A DNA stretch of 64,000 bases. Origin: a virus. Each line of letters starts with the position of its first letter. Positions within the stretch are counted from its first letter, which is position 1. The position numbers were made by a program, and so were the translations under genes. Positions 43,127 through 50,318 of the stretch are shown here, in pieces. The notes beneath the pieces are model-generated. The model saw only the letters and a list, made by a program, of their open reading frames with translations, was not told where the DNA came from and searched no databases. The stretch covers positions 62,001-126,000 of the IMG/VR virus record IMGVR_UViG_3300044695_008209. One strand, 5' to 3'.

Positions 43127-44520
43127 GTGTCTCCCTTGACCAGCCAGCCAGTTTTTCGGCACCACTTCAGGACGGACTGCAGCATCCCGAAGCTGTGATG
43201 GACCTCCCTGTCTGCGAACAGGTCGACGACGGGGTCCAGCTTCCCCTTGAGGGGACGCAGGATCCTCCCCACCGACTGCACCCACTCAGTGGGGGCGTAA
43301 TCATCGATCGACAGCGGCGTCGTCATGACCAGCGCGCTGAGGTCGGGGCGGTTGTAGTTCTCCTTCCCGACGTGCAGGGTAGCGACCACCACCGGGTAGT
43401 TGTTGAGCTGCCGCAGCCGCTCCTCCGCACCCTTCTCGTCCCCGGTGATGCCGCCGGCGAGGATGCCGACGTCCGTGAGCGCCCCCACGAGCTCGTACAC
43501 GTGCTTCTTAGAGTGGCTCAGCACATACACCTTGTGCCCTTGAGCCAGCCGTTCTTGCACCACGCCCACGATCACCTGGTTGCGCTCAGAGAGGCTCCCC
43601 AGCTTCCCTCGCAGCTTGGAGATGTTCGGCTGCTTGAGGACGTCGAGGATGTCCGGGTCGTCGTCCGCGAGGACGGTCCCCGTCTCGTGCAGGTGCACGC
43701 TCGGCACCAGCGAGTCCTCGGAGGGGTCGTCGTACAGGACCGGTCCGAGGTGGTAGAGCACGATGCCCTCGCAGCGGTCTCGCCTCTTGAGCGTCGCCGT
43801 CAACCACAGGCGTTGCCCCATCGTCAGGTCCGACCCGCGGGCGAACCACTCCGCTGCCTGGTGGTGCGCCTCGTCGTAGATGGTGAGCGCGAACCGGGAG
43901 TGGAAGTCATCCGGGAGCTTCCCGGCCTCGGCGCGCTTCACGAGCGTCTGGATCGTCGAGAACACGACCTCGCGCCTGTAGTCGAGCTGGTCTCCAAGAA
44001 CCCACCCGACAGGCCCCTTCATGTCGAACATCGTGCGGAGCTCGGTCTCCCAGTTACGAAGGTGAGCCTCCTGGGCGGAGACCACCAGAACCGGGCCCCC
44101 TACGATGCACGCGTACCGCAGGCCGAGCACCGTCTTGCCCTTCCCGGTGTCCAGCCGGAGCCCGCCGTCCACCCCACCAGCCGCGGCGCCCTCCAGGGCA
44201 AGCCACGCTCCGTGCTGGTTGGGGCGGAGCGCGAACCCGGGCTTCGGGGCAAGGCTCGAGGGCGTGAAGGATGGTGGACGCAGGTCGACCACCTGGTCGA
44301 TGCCGAGACGGCGCAGTGCTGCCGGGAGGAGGTAGTTCCGCGGTACCTCAAGGTGGTGGGGGTGCCGACGTACCAGTGTGCGAGGCTCCATCCCCGCCTC
44401 GATCCCGAAGGTGAGCGCCGTGCGGATGGGTGCCTCCGCCACGAGGCTCTTGGGAAGGAAGAGGGACGCCCCGATGTACGTGACGTCGGGCTCCAGCACG
44501 GGCAGGCGGAAGGTCGGCAT
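43084..44520 (-). CDS. SF2 DEAH-box helicase, UvsW-like
   Basis: A 478-residue protein. Motif I is DTGKGKT at 124-130, motif II DEAH at 216-219, motif III TAT near 241, and motif VI QSVGRILRP near 415. The ~95-residue N-terminal part is divergent. Phage relatives (T4 UvsW) unwind branched intermediates and regulate origin use in recombination-dependent replication. It is the second gene of the - strand run, after a Cys-rich protein. A helicase activity is well supported; the exact substrate is inferred. Confidence 0.83.
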   Translation of the reverse strand: MPTFRLPVLEPDVTYIGASLFLPKSLVAEAPIRTALTFGIEAGMEPRTLVRRHPHHLEVPRNYLLPAALRRLGIDQVVDLRPPSFTPSSLAPKPGFALRPNQHGAWLALEGAAAGGVDGGLRLDTGKGKTVLGLRYACIVGGPVLVVSAQEAHLRNWETELRTMFDMKGPVGWVLGDQLDYRREVVFSTIQTLVKRAEAGKLPDDFHSRFALTIYDEAHHQAAEWFARGSDLTMGQRLWLTATLKRRDRCEGIVLYHLGPVLYDDPSEDSLVPSVHLHETGTVLADDDPDILDVLKQPNISKLRGKLGSLSERNQVIVGVVQERLAQGHKVYVLSHSKKHVYELVGALTDVGILAGGITGDEKGAEERLRQLNNYPVVVATLHVGKENYNRPDLSALVMTTPLSIDDYAPTEWVQSVGRILRPLKGKLDPVVDLFADREVHHSFGMLQSVLKWCRKTGWLVKGDTWTRTITAPRTWRA

Positions 44521-45006
44521 CTACTCGTCCTCGTCCTCTTCGTCGCGCGGCCGCCTGTCTGCGGGGCGCTGCTCTGTGGGCCGCTTCGCGGCGGTCCGCT
44601 TCTTCATGATCTCGCGGAACGGATCCTCGTAGGGCGCCCGGGGGATCTGGTCCAGGGCGAAGACGGACTCGACCAGCCCCGCGCGGGCGCCGGAGAGCAC
44701 GCCGTTGAACATCAGGGCCTCGAAGAAGCCCAGGGACGCTTCTTCACGTTCCAGGTAGGACTCGGGGTCGGGGTTGACGGCGATCGACGGACCGGGCCCG
44801 CGGCGCCCGTCCCTCCTCGTATCCCGGTCCTCTCGCCGGTCCCCGCGATCCTCACGATCGTCGCGGCGCTTGTTCTTCACGATGACGGCACAGGTCTGCT
44901 CCCAGCGACAGCGCTCGCATGTCCGGTCTCGGGGGTCGTGTTCTCGCGGATCGCCGAAGCAGTTCGGACGCCGGAGGTTGCTTGATTGGTCCTCGTGTCT
45001 GGGCAC
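44521..45006 (-). CDS. Cys-rich Arg/Asp-rich protein, first gene of the replication strand
   Basis: A 161-residue protein with a GTG start preceded by AAGGAGG. The N-terminal 40 residues have four Cys (NCFGD, then CERCRWEQTC), a zinc- or iron-sulphur-type knuckle known from small phage proteins. Residues about 47-72 are Arg/Asp-rich, and the tail from about 135 is again charged with a DEEDEDE end. The composition suggests nucleic-acid or protein binding. As first gene of the rightmost - strand operon it may be expressed early. Confidence 0.65.
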   Translation of the reverse strand: MPRHEDQSSNLRRPNCFGDPREHDPRDRTCERCRWEQTCAVIVKNKRRDDREDRGDRREDRDTRRDGRRGPGPSIAVNPDPESYLEREEASLGFFEALMFNGVLSGARAGLVESVFALDQIPRAPYEDPFREIMKKRTAAKRPTEQRPADRRPRDEEDEDE

Positions 45007-45086
45007 TTAGAGCCCTCCTTGGTTACTCCCCTTATGACCGGGGTATGTTAGGGTCTGCCCCACCTGCCCTCCGTCTGAGGTACCCG
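45007..45086. promoter_or_regulatory. Divergent intergenic region, likely bidirectional promoter
   Basis: This is the only place where the DNA-metabolism strand and the second virion block start back to back. The 80 bases contain CCCC-TTATGAC-CGGGG (a short inverted repeat) and TATGTT at 45044-45049, 43 bases before the + strand start. Both flanking genes have good ribosome sites. A promoter pair is expected here from layout; the exact elements are not proven. Confidence 0.45.
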
Positions 45087-46109
45087 ATGCGCGTTCTCGA
45101 CATTGCCGACGACTCCGGCGCGTTCCTCCTGTCCCGGGTCGGGGCGGAGGACTTGAACCCCCTCGTGAAGACCGCTTCCTGGAAGGAACCGGCAGAGATG
45201 AGGACGCGGGACTACGCGCTCCTCCTCATCGACACGGACGGGAAGGAGCACGGGAAGTACGCCTGCCACGATCCCGGCAACGTCATCGTCTCCATGGCGT
45301 ACCTCGAGAACGCGCAGCCGTACCTCAACCGTGCCGCGGTGAAGACGGCGGCGGCCGTGCTGTCCTCGCTGGCACGGGACTGGGGACTCGAGGTGCCAGG
45401 CGAGATCCAGAAGCTGGCGAACCTCTCACTCTCCGAGACCGACCGACGGGACATCGTCGATGCCCGCCGCGTTCGCTACAACCCGCCGCGGCAGGGCAGC
45501 ACCCAGAAGACCGCCTCCAGCCCCTTCGAGAAGGTGGCCGAGGCGAAGGAGCGGTGGGCGGACCTCGACCCGTTCCAGCGGCGTGCCGTCGCCTGCGAGA
45601 TGATCAAGGCCGCCGAGAGCGTCCCCCTGTCCATCCCGAACCGGTTCTACCAGTACGCCGGCGAGAAGCTGAGCAGCGGGTTCTCCTCCGCCATGCACCG
45701 GCGCCTGGACTACGTGAGCGACCCGGAGGTGGCCGAGGGCTACAGGACCCTCGCGAAGATCGCGTCGGCCTGTGAGCCGGACAGCGTGGTCCAGTCCCTC
45801 TACGAGCTGGACGCGCTGGCGCACCTGCGCTGGGCCGGCGGGGACCGCTACGGGGACGACCTGGCGGACCCCGTGCGCTGCGTCTACTCGACGACCAAGA
45901 TCGCGGCCTACTCCTGGAACCACGGAGCCGAGTTCACGAACGAGAACGACCTCTTCGTGTTCTCCACCCATCCGACCGGCGGGTCCAGGTTCCTCAGCGT
46001 CTTCACCCCTGAGGTCTGGCAGCGCTTCCGTACCTCTCCCGTCTCGACCTTCCAGGCCATGCCGCTCGAGCAGAAGATCCTGGTGTCCCGCATGGCCCGC
46101 GAGGTGTAG
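45087..46109 (+). CDS. Unknown 340-residue virion-block protein
   Basis: The ATG at 45087 follows GAGG at seven bases; the open frame upstream is antisense to another gene. The protein is mixed alpha/beta. It has KTAS-type tripeptides at residues about 36 and 148 and a central helical region (residues about 155-290). No enzyme motif or membrane segment. It begins the + strand block leading to the portal, so a head or head-assembly role is likely from context. Confidence 0.65.
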   Translation: MRVLDIADDSGAFLLSRVGAEDLNPLVKTASWKEPAEMRTRDYALLLIDTDGKEHGKYACHDPGNVIVSMAYLENAQPYLNRAAVKTAAAVLSSLARDWGLEVPGEIQKLANLSLSETDRRDIVDARRVRYNPPRQGSTQKTASSPFEKVAEAKERWADLDPFQRRAVACEMIKAAESVPLSIPNRFYQYAGEKLSSGFSSAMHRRLDYVSDPEVAEGYRTLAKIASACEPDSVVQSLYELDALAHLRWAGGDRYGDDLADPVRCVYSTTKIAAYSWNHGAEFTNENDLFVFSTHPTGGSRFLSVFTPEVWQRFRTSPVSTFQAMPLEQKILVSRMAREV

Positions 46110-46111
46110 CA

Positions 46112-46918
46112 ATGGCCGACGGGACTGCAGATCTCGTGCGGCTGCTTGCGGATCCAACCGCATCCCCGCTCGCCCTTATGAGAGCTTTTACGTCCAGATT
46201 CGGGGTCGAGTGGCTCACGTGGGACTACACGGCGCTGCGCATGACGCTCGAGCGGGAGCTCCACGTGCAGGTCTCCCCCCAGACGATGAGCAAGGCCGTC
46301 GGCGGTGCTGCCATCGCGGTGAGCGACACCTTCTGGACAGACTGGGAGCACTTCCACTTCCTGGTCCAGGCGCTGAACGGGCGCATCCCCGACTTCAAGA
46401 ACCACCAGGAGCTGTCCGTTGGCCTGATGATGCGGGCCGTCCTGGTCGCCCAGGCGATCCGGAAGGAACTCGGCAAGCTCGTCGAGACGGTCCCCTTCTC
46501 GGAGGAGGTCGCGCGCTACGTCGCCGCCCAGGCGCTGCAAGCAGGAGTCTGGTACCTGCCTCCTCCGCTGGAGTTCGCCACCCGGCACGCCAGCGGGCTG
46601 AGCTACCGGTGCAAGGACTGCGGCAACACGTCCCCGGTCTTCGTTGACGACGGTCTCTGCGACGTCTGCGTGCACCGCTTCGACACGAGCCAGCTCGGCA
46701 GGTGGACGCCCGACCCGGAAGAGCTCGCGAAGGGCCGCGGGAGCAGCATCGAGTACTTCGAGAAGAATCCGACAGGTCCGATCGTCCGGAGGCTCCAAGA
46801 GTTGCACGACCACCCCGGTCGCACGCTCCAGGAGAACCAGACGGACATCTGCACCGGGAAGATCCTCGCCGCGGTAGAGTACGCACGCCAAGGGCAGTCC
46901 GGGGAGTCCGCGTGGTAG
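46112..46918 (+). CDS. Unknown protein with zinc ribbon
   Basis: A 268-residue protein. The first ~150 residues are helical with several Trp/Phe. Residues 163-190 form a zinc ribbon (YRCKDCGNTSP, then CDVCVHRF; Cys167, 170, 183, 186). The C-terminal segment is polar. It sits two genes before the portal, in tight operon spacing. It may be a head-assembly or packaging accessory, but no family is known to me. Confidence 0.65.
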   Translation: MADGTADLVRLLADPTASPLALMRAFTSRFGVEWLTWDYTALRMTLERELHVQVSPQTMSKAVGGAAIAVSDTFWTDWEHFHFLVQALNGRIPDFKNHQELSVGLMMRAVLVAQAIRKELGKLVETVPFSEEVARYVAAQALQAGVWYLPPPLEFATRHASGLSYRCKDCGNTSPVFVDDGLCDVCVHRFDTSQLGRWTPDPEELAKGRGSSIEYFEKNPTGPIVRRLQELHDHPGRTLQENQTDICTGKILAAVEYARQGQSGESAW

Positions 46919-47514
46919 ACCACCTCATGTACCGAGCCTGCTTCCGCGAGCTGGAGAAGTCCGCTGGGCTGGGGACCCGCGCAGCGGCCTGGGCCGGCGG
47001 GCACGCCGCACAGGTCGGTGGTGCCGTGAAGCACTTCGCTCACGACGTGGGGGATGCCGCACTGGGCACGGTGCGCCCCAGCGCGTGGAAGGCGGGGGTT
47101 CAGGCCGGCAGAGAGGAGATGAAGAAGGGTCCCTTGGCCGCGGGCATGACGGCTCTCATGGTGCCCATGACCGCCGCCGACACGGTGCACACCATGAAGA
47201 CGAAGGTGGACCCCGTCACCGGGCGGCAGATCGGTCTCGGGGAGCGAACTGCCGTCGCCGCGGGACGCATCGGTTCCTCGGTGGCCGGGATGCGCTACAT
47301 GAACGCGCAGAGCGGAGGCTTCTTGCGCGGCATGGGCGTTCAGGCGGGCGGGGCGGTGCTCACCGACGCGGTCACCAGCCGGGTCGGCCGCGCAGCTGAC
47401 AACTTGGCCGCGCGCAAGCCGCCTGCGACAGCGATCGGCGCAGGTGTCGGTACCCCCAACCGCGTCGTGCCTCACCTTGGGGGCGGGACACCCGTCGCTC
47501 GAGGAGTCGTATGA
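46912..47514 (+). CDS. Ala/Gly-rich small virion-block protein
   Basis: A 200-residue protein. The GTG at 46912, with GGGGAG five bases upstream, is preferred over the ATG at 46927, which lacks a site. The N-terminal LEKSAGLG is followed by long Ala/Gly/Val/Met stretches that could insert in or pack against membranes or form head core helices. The stop overlaps the portal start (ATGA), so a scaffold or internal head protein is possible. No family. Confidence 0.6.
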   Translation: MVDHLMYRACFRELEKSAGLGTRAAAWAGGHAAQVGGAVKHFAHDVGDAALGTVRPSAWKAGVQAGREEMKKGPLAAGMTALMVPMTAADTVHTMKTKVDPVTGRQIGLGERTAVAAGRIGSSVAGMRYMNAQSGGFLRGMGVQAGGAVLTDAVTSRVGRAADNLAARKPPATAIGAGVGTPNRVVPHLGGGTPVARGVV

Positions 47515-49622
47515 GCTCCGACCCCACCCGCTTCTCTGGTCGCTCGACTACGGCCTCCTGGACGAGCCGCGGCTACGGCGTGCGGTACCCGTCGCCCTTC
47601 TTCGACGTCGCGCAGCAGTTCCTCCCGGAGAACGTGCACCAGCTGCACCTCTGGTGCCGCTTCTACTTCCTGACGAACCCCGTCATCAACGTCGCCTGTC
47701 AGAAGATGGCGGAGTACCCCGTCACGCCGCTCGTGTGGGAGACCGACGACAGCGAGCTCAAGTCCCTCTACACCAGCCTTGAGGCCCACCTTCGCCTGCG
47801 CCAGTTCCAGGTCGAGATCGGCCTGGACTACAACGTCTACGGAAACGGCTTCGCCAGCGTCTTCTTCCAGTTGGAGAAGTACCTGGTCTGCAAGAACTGC
47901 AAGGAGCGGTACCGCGCCTCGAAGAACCGCAGCCGCTACAAGTGGAAGAACGGGCGCTTCTTCCTCACCTGCGGGAAGTGCCACACGGAGGAGTACGCGG
48001 ACCAGGCCGACACCTACCCGCGGAACGTGCGCGGGGCCCGACTGGTCCGGTGGAACCCCGAGAACGTCGAGATCAAGCACAACGAGGTCACCGGCAACAG
48101 CCGCTACTACTACCGGCTCCCGCGGAGCGTCACGAACGACGTAAGGCTCGGGGACCCTGAGACCATCGAGACCCTCCCCTACCAGTTCCTCGAGGCGGCC
48201 CGCACTGGCAAGGCGCTCCTCTTCCACCCGGACAACTTCTTCCACCTGAAGCGCCCCACCATCGCCCAGAAGGACCAGGGCTGGGGATCGCCGCTGATCT
48301 TCCCGCTCCTCAAGGACGCCTTCTACCTGCAGGTCATGAAGAAGGCGCAGGAGAGCCTCCTTCTTGAGCACGTCGTCCCTCTGCGCATCGTCTTCCCGGG
48401 CCCCACCACAGGGGGGAACGACGGTCCCTTCGGTGCGTACAACCTGACGAACTGGAAGCAGAAGATCGACATCGAGCTGGCCATGTGGAAGCGGGACCAT
48501 AACTACATCCCGATCCTGCCCATGAACATCGGGTTCCAGCAGATCGGCGGGCAGGCCAAGGCGCTCATCCTGCACCAGGAGTTCCGCATCCACGCCGAGC
48601 AGATGCTCGCCGGTGCGGGCATCCCGGTGGAGTTCGTCTACGGCGGCCTCCAGTGGAGCTCCTCGAACACCTCGCTGCGCGCCTTGGAGAACACCTTCCT
48701 CGGCTACAACATCGAGCGCTTCAACCTCACGCGCTTCGTCGTCGACAAGGTCGCTGCCCACATGGGGTGGCCGACGATCCCGTTCCGCTTTGAGAAGTTC
48801 CGCATGGCGGACGACCTCCAGCGCGCGATGTTCTACTTCCAGCTCAACCAGGCGCAGAAGGTCTCGGACCAGCGCCTGTTGGAAGAAGTCGGCGAGGACT
48901 GGGACACCGAGAGCGAGCGCATCGCCGGCGAGCGCGTGAAGCAGATCGACGCGCAGAGGAAGTCGCAGCTGGCGACTGCCGAGATCCAGGGCGCAGCGCT
49001 GCTCCGCACTTCGCGCTACCAGGCCAAGGCCAACGAGCTGACGATGCTCGCGCAGAACAACGCCCAGATGCAGATCCAGCAGGCCCAGGCAGACGCCGGG
49101 ATGCTGGCGCCACCTGGAGCCGACCCGAACGCACAGGCAGCCGGCGGCCCGGCCGCGCCTCCGGCGGGAGCAGCGCCAGGAGCTCCGGGCAGCCCCGGGG
49201 CCGGTGCGCCGCCCGAGGACCCGGCTGCAGCCGGGCCGCCGGCACCCGTAGACCCCAACGCTGCACCCCCTGCCGGGGGACCCGCCATGTACGCCGAGAA
49301 CGCAGGAGCGCCGAACACCTCGGCAGCGCCCGTCGCCATGGCTGGGATGGAGTCGCCCCTGCAGATGGGCCAGGGCGGGATGGACCTCCGGTACGTCGCA
49401 CAGCGCGCGGCGGCCTACCTTCGCACGGTGGAGGCGCAGAACGGCAAGCAGGCGATGTTCCAGGAGCTGCAGAAGCTCCAGATGGAGAACCCGCCCATGT
49501 ACCAGCTCGTGGTGCAGCTCCTGAACGACACCGGATCTGCGGCAGATCCGATGAACGCGGCCAAGTCCCCGACCACGCCTCGCTCGGCAGCACAGCGGGA
49601 CCCCAGCCGGACTGTGGGCTAA
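47511..49622 (+). CDS. Portal protein with inserted zinc ribbon
   Basis: A 703-residue protein. Portal character comes from the helical/beta wing-stem layout: the early NPVINVACQKMAEYPVTPLV and GLDYNVYGNGFASVFFQ segments, then GWGSPLIFPLLKDAFYLQVM, and the AGIPVEFVYGGLQWSSSNTS, then LRALENTFLG core with a long C-terminal helix. Residues 127-157 insert a zinc ribbon (CKNC, then CGKC), rare in portals. The tail (about 520-610) is Pro/Ala/Gly-rich. Portals form the dodecameric ring at the head vertex through which DNA enters and leaves. The terminase is outside the window. Confidence 0.75.
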   Translation: MSSDPTRFSGRSTTASWTSRGYGVRYPSPFFDVAQQFLPENVHQLHLWCRFYFLTNPVINVACQKMAEYPVTPLVWETDDSELKSLYTSLEAHLRLRQFQVEIGLDYNVYGNGFASVFFQLEKYLVCKNCKERYRASKNRSRYKWKNGRFFLTCGKCHTEEYADQADTYPRNVRGARLVRWNPENVEIKHNEVTGNSRYYYRLPRSVTNDVRLGDPETIETLPYQFLEAARTGKALLFHPDNFFHLKRPTIAQKDQGWGSPLIFPLLKDAFYLQVMKKAQESLLLEHVVPLRIVFPGPTTGGNDGPFGAYNLTNWKQKIDIELAMWKRDHNYIPILPMNIGFQQIGGQAKALILHQEFRIHAEQMLAGAGIPVEFVYGGLQWSSSNTSLRALENTFLGYNIERFNLTRFVVDKVAAHMGWPTIPFRFEKFRMADDLQRAMFYFQLNQAQKVSDQRLLEEVGEDWDTESERIAGERVKQIDAQRKSQLATAEIQGAALLRTSRYQAKANELTMLAQNNAQMQIQQAQADAGMLAPPGADPNAQAAGGPAAPPAGAAPGAPGSPGAGAPPEDPAAAGPPAPVDPNAAPPAGGPAMYAENAGAPNTSAAPVAMAGMESPLQMGQGGMDLRYVAQRAAAYLRTVEAQNGKQAMFQELQKLQMENPPMYQLVVQLLNDTGSAADPMNAAKSPTTPRSAAQRDPSRTVG

Positions 49623-49625
49623 AGG

Positions 49626-49648
49626 GCGGCCCCTACCGGGGGACCGCC
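49626..49648. terminator. Hairpin between convergent portal and - strand genes
   Basis: GGCGG-CCCC pairs with GGGG-GA-CCGCC around a short loop, with a two-base bulge. It follows the portal stop at once and contains the stop of the opposing gene, a usual place for a shared bidirectional terminator. No long T run follows. Confidence 0.45.
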
Positions 49649-49821
49649 AACATCAGGACGGAGCTCGCCTCGCCACACGCGTCGCACTCCCCGTCTTTCC
49701 AGTACGGCTGCACTGCGAACCCCCCGGTGCAGGTCGAGCACACCCACACGTAGTCCGGCGCCCTGTCCCCCAGTTCCTCCGACAGGAGCGGACATTCCCC
49801 GCAGTTGACGTCCCCGCACAT
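49633..49821 (-). CDS. Cys-rich small protein facing the portal gene
   Basis: A 62-residue protein with seven Cys (2, 7, 10, 28, 31, 46, 49), arranged as CGEC, CSTC and CDAC and suggesting one or two zinc sites. The ATG at 49821 follows a G-run. The open frame continues upstream with good codon bias to about 49940, but no usual start codon is found there, so the N-terminus may be longer. It belongs to a cluster of tiny - strand genes between the portal and RNA polymerase genes. Function unknown. Confidence 0.55.
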   Translation of the reverse strand: MCGDVNCGECPLLSEELGDRAPDYVWVCSTCTGGFAVQPYWKDGECDACGEASSVLMLAVPR

Positions 49822-49931
49822 CCCCCCGCGGTTGTACCTGCCGGCCGGCAGTCGAGCGCGCGCACTTCTGGTGCTGCGCTCGAGCAGGGGGCAGAACGCG
49901 AGGAGCCCTCCCTCCCCCGGGATCGTCGGGT

Positions 49932-50018
49932 CTACTCGAAGGGCCGTCCGTCCGGCGGGTTCATCCAGCTGCGTGCGATCTCGAAGCCGCCGGAGCGGGG
50001 AGTCTCGTCGCCGCTCAG
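49932..50018 (-). CDS. Micro-ORF with CTG start or -1 frameshift origin
   Basis: 28 codons with nearly perfect G/C third positions (product includes PRSGGFEIARSWMNPPDG). No ATG, GTG or TTG precedes it in frame; a TAG lies three codons upstream. It can start at CTG overlapping the upstream TGA as CTGA, or arise by -1 slippage from the 50015 membrane-type ORF. The same junction is found at 27972-27974. Confidence 0.42.
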   Translation of the reverse strand: MSGDETPRSGGFEIARSWMNPPDGRPFE

Positions 50019-50125
50019 GCACGGCTACCCTGCCTCTGGGCCTTCATCGAGTTTCCGAAGTCTACGATGAAGGCCATCGCGCCTCCCACGAACGCGAAGA
50101 CCATCATCCATGCCAGTGGACTCAT
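50015..50125 (-). CDS. Single-span membrane micro-protein
   Basis: A 36-residue ORF. The ATG at 50125 follows GGGAG at six bases; an ATG at 50131 would add two residues. Residues 3-24 (PLAWMMVFAFVGGAMAFIVD) are a clear membrane-spanning helix, followed by a basic tail. Third-position bias is strong in this frame and weak in the overlapping 50025-50273 frame over the same bases. It could be a holin-like or pore-type small protein, or a membrane regulator. No lysis cassette is visible beside it. Confidence 0.5.
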   Translation of the reverse strand: MSPLAWMMVFAFVGGAMAFIVDFGNSMKAQRQGSRA

Positions 50126-50273
50126 CAACATCTCCCAGATGCGCCTCGGCGCTCGGTCCTGATACGGCGTTCTCGACGAGCTGCGCAAAAGCGCGTAGCT
50201 CGGTCCCCTGCGGTGCGGTGCTGCGCCTCTGACGGGGCACCTTCGGACGTCCCGTGGTAGATATGTCGGACAC
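50025..50273 (-). CDS. Small basic ORF overlapping the membrane micro-protein
   Basis: An 82-codon frame from GTG (GGAG six bases upstream; another GTG at 50279). The first ~45 residues have good codon bias and a basic Pro/Arg/Gln-rich start, then a helical ELRAFAQLVENAVSG segment. The last ~35 codons have poor bias where the membrane ORF overlaps. Either the two overlap genuinely, or the upstream frame shifts into the downstream one, or the C-terminal part is unselected. Confidence 0.4.
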   Translation of the reverse strand: MSDISTTGRPKVPRQRRSTAPQGTELRAFAQLVENAVSGPSAEAHLGDVDESTGMDDGLRVRGRRDGLHRRLRKLDEGPEAG

Positions 50274-50318
50274 GGTCACCTCCACTTCTCTTATGCCGGA
50301 TAGCGGAGAACTTCTACG

